The translations under genes and the position numbers were made by a program. Of a stretch of 12,144 bases of DNA, positions 1 to 6,757 are shown piece by piece. The notes below the pieces were generated by a model, which worked only from the letters and a program-made list of their open reading frames with translations, did not search any database and was not told the DNA's origin. The DNA comes from Candidatus Methylarchaceae archaeon HK01M. GTDB taxonomy: Archaea; Thermoproteota; Nitrososphaeria; Nitrososphaerales; JACAEJ01. The stretch covers positions 1 through 12,144 of the forward strand of contig JAKLZD010000160.1 of NCBI GenBank assembly GCA_024256245.1. Direction: 5' to 3'. The stretch's first letter is position 1. Each line of letters begins with the position of its first letter.

Positions 1-247
1 TCTTGCCCTTAATATCCACGCTTTTCAGTTTTTCAAGAAAGGCTTTCATCGGTTTTGATACGCGAAAAGCGTGTGTGGGTCCGCCAATTGCTAGAAAATC
101 ATATTCAATCAGCTTATCGATATCAACTTCATCCGCTCTGACACAATCGACCTTAAACCCTTGTTTTTCCATACCACGTGCCAATGCTTTGGCTATCTTT
201 TCGGTGTTTCCAAATTTTGTGTCGTAAATAACTATAGCCCTTTCCAT
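1..247 (-). CDS. Flavodoxin-like FMN protein, N-terminal part (cut by window edge)
   Basis: The minus strand from ATG 245-247 reads MERAIVIYDTKFGNTEKIAK and continues open to the window edge for 82 codons; the C-terminus lies outside. Residues 7-16 (IYDTKFGNTE) match the flavodoxin phosphate-binding loop that holds FMN. IGGPTHAFRVSKPMKAFLEK, around residues 53-72, matches the second FMN-contacting loop and following helix of short flavodoxins and of the flavodoxin domain in A-type flavoproteins. The expected role is cytosolic one-electron transfer; the partner is unknown. A GGTGG ribosome binding site lies just upstream of the ATG (GGTGGAGAAATG). No signal peptide or membrane segment is visible. 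Whether it is a stand-alone flavodoxin or the start of a longer flavoprotein cannot be told here. Confidence 0.85.
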   Translation of the reverse strand, partial: MERAIVIYDTKFGNTEKIAKALARGMEKQGFKVDCVRADEVDIDKLIEYDFLAIGGPTHAFRVSKPMKAFLEKLKSVDIKGK

Positions 248-468
248 TTCTCCACCACTGTATTATCTTTGAATGCTGCGCTGTTATTTAGACTTTGATT
301 ACAAAAAGACTTCAGAAGTGAGATTCTTGACTTTAATGAGGGGGTTAGGTTTACACATCGGTTTAAATTCTCGGAATTTAGGACTTACATGGATTCATAT
401 TAATCTTTTAATTCCTCTTGCTTTGGGATTTTTCTATGCAACTAATTTATAATAGTGAATGTGTTCGG
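248..468. other. Intergenic region between flavodoxin and membrane protein genes
   Basis: This 221-bp stretch has no credible coding frame and no tRNA-like fold that I can see. On the minus strand it should hold the 3' end of the arginine operon transcript and the flavodoxin promoter. A weak TATA-like CTAAATAA on the minus strand near 283-290 would place a start site roughly 10-15 nt before the flavodoxin ATG. A short minus-strand T5 run at 303-307 could aid termination. Both are low-confidence readings. Confidence 0.4.
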
Positions 469-1158
469 TTATTCCGCATTTCTCCGTTGAATATCATACG
501 CAAATGCAGTAAGGATAGAAAGCGGCCAAAATACAACCATAATGTAAGCTAAAGCATATTGAATGCTGAACGTAACGTCTGCACTATAGAACCACAACAA
601 GGGGTAACCGAAGATTGCGATCTCAACACCAATTACAAACACTACAACGAATGAAATAATAGACCACGGCCATAACTTAGCAAGGAACCCCTGTATGAAT
701 GCTGGGAGATGTGCATGCCACCAATTCAACGGCTTGTTTATCCTAGTTGCGGCGGCACTGGCAAATATTGCCATGAATATTGGTGCAAAGCCTCCTCCAA
801 CCAACCACAGTATGATTGAAAGAATCATTAGAATCCCTGCACCGTACTTCCTATCAATGAACACACCCGCCCATATCGTGACTAGTAGGCCGAAGACTAT
901 TGCTAGAATACCCGTTATAAAAAAGTTGGGAAAAATTGTTAAAGCAGTTTCAGTTCCATACTCCCAAAACCTCTGCAATGGACCAATTGCATCTATCATT
1001 ATGCTGCTTGGCGTAACATTGCCTTGAAGCAATTCAAAGAAACCATGCTCTACACCAGCAAGTCCCACAAGAACGCCAAATGTTGATGCGACTGCTCTTG
1101 TCGCACTATTTAACGACTTCCGCCGCTGCGAGGGAGCTGAAATTCCTGCCAATTCCAA
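469..1158 (-). CDS. Uncharacterised multi-pass membrane protein
   Basis: A 229-residue protein read from TTG 1156-1158, which directly follows the lysJ stop codon (TAATTG, no gap). After a short basic N-terminus (SQRRKS) it has about five or six hydrophobic segments, roughly residues 20-38, 74-100, 106-136 (one or two), 163-190 and 199-221, and ends with a basic cytoplasmic-looking tail (DIQRRNAE). The stretch GVEHGFFELLQGN near residues 35-47 and the GGGFAP stretch near 121-126 resemble a family of uncharacterised membrane proteins seen in bacteria and archaea; I recall no function for it. No catalytic motif, signal peptide or known transporter signature is visible. Its position suggests co-transcription with the arginine genes, which does not prove a shared job. 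A link to amino-acid transport would be speculation. Confidence 0.75.
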   Translation of the reverse strand: MELAGISAPSQRRKSLNSATRAVASTFGVLVGLAGVEHGFFELLQGNVTPSSIMIDAIGPLQRFWEYGTETALTIFPNFFITGILAIVFGLLVTIWAGVFIDRKYGAGILMILSIILWLVGGGFAPIFMAIFASAAATRINKPLNWWHAHLPAFIQGFLAKLWPWSIISFVVVFVIGVEIAIFGYPLLWFYSADVTFSIQYALAYIMVVFWPLSILTAFAYDIQRRNAE

Positions 1159-2354
1159 TTATTTACCTGTTCTTAGATCCTCCTCTTCGGATATCAAAGA
1201 ATCGAGTATATCGATCGCTTTATGAATTTGGACTTCACTTATGATCAAAGGCGGTAGAAAACGCAAGACGTTTCTGCCTGAATAGAGCATGATCGCCCCT
1301 TCTTCAACTCCTCTCATCAAGATATTCCGAATATCGAACCTTAACTCCATGCCCAACATCAGGCCCAACCCTCTGACTTCACGAACTATTTGATACTTCA
1401 TCTTTAGCCTCTCCAACCCATCTCTAAAGACTGCTCCTAATTTCATAGCTCTTTCGACCAGATTCTCCTCCAATATGTAGTCTATGGTTGCACATGCAGT
1501 AGCGCACGATAGAGGATTACCACCAAGTGTGCTTGTATGATCTCCAACCTTAAATGTTGACATAACCTCTTCTTTGGCTAAAGTTGCCCCTAATGGCAAC
1601 CCTCCTCCAATTCCCTTTGCTAAGCACATAACATCTGGAATAACGTTCCAATGCTCACATGCCCACATCTTGCCAGTCCTTCCAAACCCTGTCTGGACTT
1701 CATCGAAAATAAGTAAGATGTCTCTCTCATAACAGATCTCTCTAAGTTCCTCTAAGAATCCATCTGGTGCCACATGTATGCCCCCTTCTCCTTGTACAGG
1801 CTCCACTATGATCGCACCAGTCTTATCTGTTACAGCTTCTCTCACTTTGTCTGCATCCCCAAATGAAGTGAATTTTATCTCTGGAACCAATGGCTCAAAT
1901 TCTGAGCGATACTTTTTATTCCAAGTTGCTGATAGCGCTCCTAAAGTCTTACCATGATAACTCCTTGTCATGGCTATTACTTCGGGTCTTCCAGAATATT
2001 TTCGAGCTAGTTTTAAGGCACACTCAACTGATTCGGCACCGCTGTTACAAAGATAAACTTCGTCCAACCCCTTGGGCGAGATCTTAGTGATCTTTTCAAG
2101 CAGGTCGGCTCTTACATCATTGTATAAAGATCCATGGCATGTGATCAACCTCTTTGACTGTTCTTTTAATGCATCTACTATACGTGGGTTACAGTGTCCA
2201 ACTATCGCAACGCCATAACCCCCCATGCAGTCAATGTACTTCTTTCCATCTATATCCCATAGGATAGCCCCCTTTCCCCTTACTATGACTACCGGTAATT
2301 TCTCGTAAACTTTGGCAAGATGCTTGTCCTCGATCTTCTTTACCGTCTTTTCAT
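1159..2354 (-). CDS. lysJ: LysW-semialdehyde aminotransferase (LysJ/ArgD family), start disrupted
   Basis: PLP-dependent class III aminotransferase that transfers the amino group of glutamate to LysW-bound glutamate semialdehyde (giving LysW-ornithine) or the aminoadipate homologue. NSGAESVECA is the PLP phosphate-binding region, FDEVQTGFGRTG the aspartate region that contacts the cofactor ring, and AKGIGGG carries the Schiff-base lysine (about residue 247 of a 398-residue protein). The first in-frame ATG (2224-2226) lies inside the conserved domain: codons upstream still encode family sequence such as KHLAKVYEKL and WDIDGKKYID before a stop at 2365-2367. That extension has no ATG, GTG or TTG. 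An ATG at 2352-2354, in an ATGA overlap with the lysZ stop and 9 nt after GGTGAT, is one base out of frame; one more A in the A4 tract at 2348-2351 would join it perfectly. ATT (2359-2361) or CTG (2356-2358) starts are the alternatives. Function is secure; the start is not. Confidence 0.9.
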
Positions 2355-3169
2355 CCAGAATATATCACCGTACCCGTCTTGTGTTCGATTGCCAACTTTA
2401 AAGGCTCTTCTATGATCCCCGATGTTATGATGCTCTCTTTCACACCCATACTTACCGCCTCTAAAGAAGCCAGAACTTTCTTCTCCATGCCGAAACCTAT
2501 CTTTGGCATAATTTCTTTAGCTTCCAGAATACTTATCTTTGATATAGGTTTGCCATCCAGAAATACTCCTGGGACGTCTGTAAGAAAGATGATCTTGTCT
2601 GCTTTGATACTCCCTGCTATATATGCCGCTGCTCTGTCCCCATCCACATTCAGTAACTCTCCTTCATCTCCAATTGCTATAGGTGCTATGACAGGCATGT
2701 AACCTTTATCAAGTAGGAGGTTCAACAGATCGGAATTTACCTCTTTGATCTTTCCCGTATAGCCTCCGTCGATCATCATCTTCCTTCCTCTTTCGTTTAT
2801 GATTATCAGTTTCTTTTTTCGCTCAGCTCTTATGACAGAGGCATCCACTCCTGAAAGTCCAAGCGCCTTTATTCCAGCCTTATGCAGTGCAGTGACTATC
2901 ACCTTGTTTATCTTGCCAACCATAACCATCGTGAAGATAACCACCGTCTCCCAATCTGTATACCGACTTCTGATGCCTCCAGGTGAGACGACAAATTTCT
3001 GAGACTTCCCCAACTTCTCTGCTATCTCTGTAACCTGATCTCCGCCTCCATGAACAAGCAAGACCCTCTTCTGGATAAAAGCATCCTTTAGATCTCTCAA
3101 TATCTTAGGGTCCATCCCTTTTTTTAAAATGCTTCCCCCTATCTTTACTACTATGACCATTTCTCTCAT
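2351..3169 (-). CDS. lysZ: [LysW]-glutamate/aminoadipate kinase (LysZ, ArgB-like)
   Basis: Amino-acid kinase family protein of 272 residues that phosphorylates the side-chain carboxylate of the glutamate (or aminoadipate) attached to LysW, using ATP. Motifs in order: VVKIGGS at 7-13 (phosphate-binding lysine and glycines), VHGGGDQV at 39-46, RSRYTD at 67-72 (typical of LysZ rather than classical ArgB), NVDGDRAA at 174-181 and FLTDVPGV at 195-202 (nucleotide and substrate region). The length is normal for the family. The ATG at 3167-3169 overlaps the lysY stop as ATGA; a second ATG three codons later (3158-3160) is possible. It lies between lysY and lysJ, so translation is probably coupled. 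Amino-acid preference cannot be read from the sequence; the downstream argG/argH favour glutamate. Confidence 0.93.
   Translation of the reverse strand: MREMVIVVKIGGSILKKGMDPKILRDLKDAFIQKRVLLVHGGGDQVTEIAEKLGKSQKFVVSPGGIRSRYTDWETVVIFTMVMVGKINKVIVTALHKAGIKALGLSGVDASVIRAERKKKLIIINERGRKMMIDGGYTGKIKEVNSDLLNLLLDKGYMPVIAPIAIGDEGELLNVDGDRAAAYIAGSIKADKIIFLTDVPGVFLDGKPISKISILEAKEIMPKIGFGMEKKVLASLEAVSMGVKESIITSGIIEEPLKLAIEHKTGTVIYSG
2364..2369 (-). promoter_or_regulatory. Ribosome binding site GGTGAT for lysJ
   Basis: GGTGAT on the minus strand, inside the end of lysZ, matches part of the archaeal anti-Shine-Dalgarno complement GGAGGTGATC. It is 9 nt before the ATG at 2352-2354, similar to the 8-nt gap between GGTGAG and the lysY ATG. 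This marks the out-of-frame ATG as the likely natural lysJ start, and is the main reason to suspect a missing base rather than a start further inside the gene. Confidence 0.6.
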
Positions 3170-4224
3170 ACTGGGTGTAACCCTGGACTTTGTAAACCTG
3201 TCTTTTCATCGAGGCCCAGCATTATATTCATGTTCTGCACAGCAGTTCCCGCCGCCCCCTTCATCAAGTTATCTATGGCCGAAAAGACGACAACTCTATC
3301 GATATGTTCGTCTGTCTCGAACCCTATATCACAATAGTTGGAGCCTATTACGACCTTTGGATCAGGAAGCTTGTAAAGACCTTTCATATCCCTAACGAGC
3401 CTTATGAAAGGTTCTCCTTGGTAGAAGCCTCTGTAAATCTTCCATAAATCACGAATGGTGAGATGGTTCAACGTGAATGTGTGGCAAGTGGCCAGGATGC
3501 CTCTAACTATATTAACTGCATGGGCTGACATAGCGATCTTCACATTACCTCCTGAAAGACGATCGAGTTCCTGCTCGATCTCTGCTGTGTGTCTGTGGCC
3601 AACTGGCTTATACGGTCTTATCACTCCGAAGCGAATAGCATGATGAGTCGCTGGCGAAGGAGCAGCTCCTGCCCCTGATGAGCCTATCTTGACATCCACA
3701 ACTATCCTGTCCTTTTCTATTAGATTACTCTTTATGAGAGGTGCTAAAGGGAGGATAGAGGCAACTGCCATGCAACCAGGGCAGGCTATCAAGGATGAAT
3801 TCTTTATCTCTTCACGATGAAGTTCTGGAACTCCATAGACGAACTTCTTGAGCAAGTCCTGGAAAGGGTGCTCGTACCCATACCACTTCGGATAATCTTC
3901 ACGATCCTTCAATCTGAAATCTGCGCTTAGATCGATTATCTTCTTTCCTTTATCTACATAGTCAGGAATCATCTTTACAGATGAGCCATGAGGTAAGGAG
4001 AAGAAGATGAGATCACACTTATCTGCTATCTCTTCTGAGTTGTGGTCGATGAACTTGAGGTCGGTTATGCCCCTAAGGTTCGAATGGACATGGTGTACAT
4101 AATCCCCCACATAGCGTTTTGAAGTCACACATGTTACTTCGACTTGAGGGTGGAAGAGAAGTATCCTTAGCAGCTCACCCCCTACATACCCCGAAGCTCC
4201 CACTATTCCGACTTTCAATTTCAT
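3166..4224 (-). CDS. lysY: [LysW]-glutamyl/aminoadipyl phosphate reductase (LysY, ArgC-like)
   Basis: NADPH-dependent reductase of 352 residues that turns the LysW-bound acyl phosphate into the semialdehyde. GIVGASGYVGGELLR at 6-20 is the Rossmann dinucleotide loop. ACPGCMA at 147-153 holds the catalytic cysteine, C151 by alignment to the ArgC NPGC motif; here the usual Asn is replaced by Cys (C148). GHRHTAEIEQ at 209-218 is the active-site histidine motif of the family. Length and domain order are normal. The start is ATG 4222-4224, one nucleotide after the lysX TAA, with GGTGAG 8 nt upstream. It works between LysZ and LysJ, and all three act on a LysW-linked substrate in the cytosol. Confidence 0.93.
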   Translation of the reverse strand: MKLKVGIVGASGYVGGELLRILLFHPQVEVTCVTSKRYVGDYVHHVHSNLRGITDLKFIDHNSEEIADKCDLIFFSLPHGSSVKMIPDYVDKGKKIIDLSADFRLKDREDYPKWYGYEHPFQDLLKKFVYGVPELHREEIKNSSLIACPGCMAVASILPLAPLIKSNLIEKDRIVVDVKIGSSGAGAAPSPATHHAIRFGVIRPYKPVGHRHTAEIEQELDRLSGGNVKIAMSAHAVNIVRGILATCHTFTLNHLTIRDLWKIYRGFYQGEPFIRLVRDMKGLYKLPDPKVVIGSNYCDIGFETDEHIDRVVVFSAIDNLMKGAAGTAVQNMNIMLGLDEKTGLQSPGLHPV

Positions 4225-4225
4225 C

Positions 4226-5089
4226 TTATCTTCTCACCAATTCTATAGCATAACCTAAGATCTCTTCAGGTATGTCCGTTGCACCAGCAGCCATGGCGCC
4301 CTTAAACTCTACTGTGTTGTTTACCTCATGGACTAAAATTCCTCTTGGACTTTCCATAACATCCACCCCCAAAATTCCTCCTCCAACAGCCTCTGCAGCC
4401 TTCAACACAGTATCTTCGAGCTCCTTCGTCAGAGGGCAGGGCTCGGTTCTACCCCCCCTCGCTACATTCGTCCTCCAATCCTCTTTAGACGAATATCTAT
4501 AAACAGAGGCTACCACTCTATCGCCAACGACTACTGTCCTTATATCTCTTGGTGGCCGGCTCACCATTTCTTGGATGTAATATATCTTGTGAAGGGGGTT
4601 ACTCAATAGTTCTCTCGACTCTATTATGGCCTCTGTCGTATCCTTGTCTTTAAGGGGTGCAACCAATCTTCCCCAGCTGCCTATTATCGGCTTCAGAACA
4701 GCAGGATAGCCTAACTCGTCGAGGGCCTTGAATACCCCTTCTTCTGAAAAAGCGATGAAAGTATCAGGTGTTGGCACTCCAGCTTCCAATAGAGCTAATG
4801 TACTTAAAACCTTGTTCCCACATATCTGGGCTACCCCTGATGGGTTTATCACATTTATACCCTTGCTCTCTAAAAAGGCAGTGATGTGGAAACCTCTGAA
4901 GTAACTTATACACCTTTGTAGAACGACATCCCCAAAAATAGCCTTGAAATCTTCTTGACTTTGAGCATGTAAGCATAGGATCTGTGCGTTTGAGAGCTTT
5001 ATCTTCAAACCTTTCTTTTTGCTCCTCTCTATGATCGCCTTTTCTTCCCAGCGTATCCTATCAAACACTAGCCCTATGCTTTTCCCCAA
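4226..5089 (-). CDS. lysX: LysW-glutamate/aminoadipate ligase (LysX/ArgX, ATP-grasp)
   Basis: RimK-type ATP-grasp ligase of 287 residues that joins the alpha-amino group of glutamate or alpha-aminoadipate to the C-terminal glutamate of LysW, forming the isopeptide-like link that protects the amino group for later steps. Evidence: GLVFDRIRWEEK near the N-terminus, VLKP at 131-134 with the ATP-binding lysine K133, GSWGR at 137-141, RDIRTVVVGD at 181-190, and HEVNNTVEFKG at 254-264, a hallmark of LysX proteins that includes metal ligands. The start is TTG 5087-5089, 4 nt after the lysW stop, with GGGGAG from the lysW end as ribosome binding site; no ATG is available near it. The adjacent lysW is its obligate partner. 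Sulfolobus has separate LysX (aminoadipate) and ArgX (glutamate) ligases. Only one is here, and I cannot assign substrate from motifs; argG/argH favour glutamate. Confidence 0.93.
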   Translation of the reverse strand: MGKSIGLVFDRIRWEEKAIIERSKKKGLKIKLSNAQILCLHAQSQEDFKAIFGDVVLQRCISYFRGFHITAFLESKGINVINPSGVAQICGNKVLSTLALLEAGVPTPDTFIAFSEEGVFKALDELGYPAVLKPIIGSWGRLVAPLKDKDTTEAIIESRELLSNPLHKIYYIQEMVSRPPRDIRTVVVGDRVVASVYRYSSKEDWRTNVARGGRTEPCPLTKELEDTVLKAAEAVGGGILGVDVMESPRGILVHEVNNTVEFKGAMAAGATDIPEEILGYAIELVRR

Positions 5090-5093
5090 TACT

Positions 5094-5267
5094 TTATTCT
5101 CCCCAATCCTCTCCTATCTCTTCTGCTTTTTTCAAAGATACTCCCTTAGGAGTTACTTTAGAGACTTCGTAATCGAGTCCACAATCGGGGCATGTAACTA
5201 TCTCACCTACTATAGCGTCCTCCGGTAATTCTATATCTCCATCACATTCCAGACACTTCGTCTTCAT
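5094..5267 (-). CDS. lysW: Amino-group carrier protein LysW
   Basis: A 57-residue acidic protein, too short for most gene finders. It serves as the carrier and protecting group in LysW-dependent lysine/arginine biosynthesis: LysX attaches the substrate amino acid to its C-terminal glutamate, and LysZ, LysY and LysJ then act on it. It has two zinc-binding CxxC pairs, CLEC at 5-8 and CPDC at 26-29, and ends in EDWGE, the C-terminal signature recognised by LysX. The ATG at 5265-5267 overlaps the argH stop as ATGA. The ribosome binding site GGAGGTGGTC (5273-5282) is the strongest in the window. All diagnostic residues are intact, and the position just upstream of lysX confirms the call. Confidence 0.97.
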   Translation of the reverse strand: MKTKCLECDGDIELPEDAIVGEIVTCPDCGLDYEVSKVTPKGVSLKKAEEIGEDWGE

Positions 5268-6745
5268 ACATCGACCACCTCCTTTAATTTTGAGATTTCT
5301 TCAGCCAACCTATCATGTGAAATCTTTAGCGCCTCTCTCTTCTTAGAGACCCAGTTATAATTTTTTAAAGCATTACTTCTCTGCTTTAACATCCTAGCGA
5401 CCTCCTTCGGACTCGGTCCCCCTCTTACCGATCTTATCTTGACATTTTCGATGGTGTCGAGAGCTTTTTGCTTAGCTTCATTAGGGATATGTATCCCCTT
5501 TCTAGTAGTCGCTTTTACGATTCCGTCCAAATCTTCTTTAACTACTCGATCAAGACTCTTGTCATCAGCCAAAGCTCTTCGGACAAGCAGACCCACTATC
5601 CTATGAGCAGTTCTGAAGGGAATACCCAGCTCTCTGACGATCGTATCTGCCAACTCTGTTGCTGTTGACATTTCGCTCTGGGCAAGCTCAAGTAGCCTTT
5701 TGGTATTAAATTTCATCTTCTTAAGCATATGGGCGAATATATCGAGCGTTGAAAGAGCAGTCTGACATGCATCCCATATATGATGTGTCAGCTCTTGTAA
5801 GTCTAGATTGTAGCTATAAGGCAGAGCCTTTAAGATAGATAGAGAAGCCAATAGATTGCCATAAACATTAGAAGTTTTGGCACGGACAAGTTCGACCACC
5901 ACAGGGTTCTTCTTCTGTGGCATTATACTACTTGTAGATGCATACTCATCTGGCATCTCAACAATGGAGAATTCATGACTGCTCCAAAAGATCAGTTCTT
6001 CTGCAAATCTGCTCAGGTCTGTCATAAGTATAGCTAGGTTCGATATGGCTTCTACTGCAAAATCCCTTGTGCTTACTGCATCTATAGAGTTCTCGACCAA
6101 CCCATCAAAGCCTAAGAGTTCGGATACCATAACTCTGTCGATTTCAAAGCCTGTAGTAGCCAATGCACAGGCTCCCATAGGGCTCAGGTTCACTCGTTCA
6201 TAAACTCCCGTCAAACGCTCTTCATCTCTCATCAATGAATCATGGTGAGCAAGAAGATGGTGAGCAAGTGTCACAGGTTGGGCATGTTGTAAATGGGTGT
6301 AGCCTGGCATAACCGTATCTAGATGCTCCTTACATTTTTGGAGGATCGCCTCCCTTAGCCGAATAATTGCTGAGCTTATGTCTAATATGAATTCCCTTAA
6401 GGTCATCCTTATCGCTGTAGCGACCTGATCGTTTCTACTTTTGGCTAGGTTTAGCTGCCCACCAATATTCTCTCCTACTTCCTTCACGACCAAGGCTTCT
6501 ACGTTCATGTGAACATCTTCGAGCTTTGGATCCATCTCCATCTCTTTAGGGATCTCTTCGAGGGCTTTGATGCAACTGAAACCTTCCCTTTGATCGATTA
6601 TCCCCTTCTTAACGAGCATGAGGATATGTGCTTTATTGATCTTTATCGTAGGCGAAACTAGAAACTTATCACTGTCGATCGATGAAGTATAGTTCGCAGC
6701 CTCATCAGAAAATTCTGACAATCTCTCTCCCCTCAATATGTCCAA
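5264..6745 (-). CDS. argH: Argininosuccinate lyase
   Basis: Cleaves argininosuccinate to arginine and fumarate, the last step of arginine synthesis. The frame is open from GTG 6770-6772 (502 residues), but I prefer TTG 6743-6745 (493 residues, starting DILRGERLSEF after the initiator): it follows GAGGTG by 6 nt, lies 10 nt after the argG stop, and matches where family members begin. Fumarase/aspartase superfamily motifs, numbered from the GTG: KSRNDQVATAIR at 111-122, GYTHLQHAQP at 157-166 with the active-site histidines, and SSIMPQKKNP at 281-290, the flexible signature loop with the catalytic serine. It is expected to be a cytosolic homotetramer with active sites shared between subunits. 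The stop overlaps the lysW start (ATGA). No missing key residue was seen. Confidence 0.95.
   Translation of the reverse strand: MDILRGERLSEFSDEAANYTSSIDSDKFLVSPTIKINKAHILMLVKKGIIDQREGFSCIKALEEIPKEMEMDPKLEDVHMNVEALVVKEVGENIGGQLNLAKSRNDQVATAIRMTLREFILDISSAIIRLREAILQKCKEHLDTVMPGYTHLQHAQPVTLAHHLLAHHDSLMRDEERLTGVYERVNLSPMGACALATTGFEIDRVMVSELLGFDGLVENSIDAVSTRDFAVEAISNLAILMTDLSRFAEELIFWSSHEFSIVEMPDEYASTSSIMPQKKNPVVVELVRAKTSNVYGNLLASLSILKALPYSYNLDLQELTHHIWDACQTALSTLDIFAHMLKKMKFNTKRLLELAQSEMSTATELADTIVRELGIPFRTAHRIVGLLVRRALADDKSLDRVVKEDLDGIVKATTRKGIHIPNEAKQKALDTIENVKIRSVRGGPSPKEVARMLKQRSNALKNYNWVSKKREALKISHDRLAEEISKLKEVVDV
5273..5282 (-). promoter_or_regulatory. Extended ribosome binding site of lysW
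   Basis: GGAGGTGGTC on the minus strand matches the archaeal anti-Shine-Dalgarno complement GGAGGTGATC at 9 of 10 positions and ends 5 nt before the lysW ATG. It lies inside the last codons of argH. No other gene here has so long a match. Strong initiation would suit a carrier protein needed in excess over the enzymes that modify it; that reading is inference. Confidence 0.75.
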
Positions 6746-6751
6746 TGCATC

Positions 6752-6757
6752 CACCTC
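6752..6757 (-). promoter_or_regulatory. Ribosome binding site GAGGTG selecting a TTG start for argH
   Basis: GAGGTG on the minus strand, overlapping the argG stop codon, is followed after exactly 6 nt by TTG 6743-6745. The same GAGGTG-N6-TTG layout occurs before pcm (GAGGTG 10008-10013, TTG 9999-10001). The upstream GTG at 6770-6772 has no comparable site. Confidence 0.6.

Noticed and set aside
248..468. Possible tRNA or small RNA in the gap after the membrane protein gene
   Set aside because: I looked for cloverleaf arms and conserved tRNA boxes in the AT-rich gap and saw none; no stable hairpin was evident by eye.
695..1027. 110-residue open frame on the plus strand
   Set aside because: Antisense to the membrane protein, whose frame has coherent hydrophobic segments and a known-looking family motif.
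2341..2354. Tiny peptide MKRR from ATG 2352-2354 as a regulatory leader peptide
   Set aside because: A basic leader peptide before lysJ is tempting, but a single missing A explains the site better because it restores the full family N-terminus in frame. A leader peptide would still leave lysJ without a normal start.
2379..2702. 107-residue open frame on the plus strand
   Set aside because: Antisense to lysZ, which has all kinase motifs in its own frame.
4764..4976. 70-residue open frame on the minus strand in another frame of lysX
   Set aside because: It overlaps the intact lysX reading frame on the same strand and shows no independent features.
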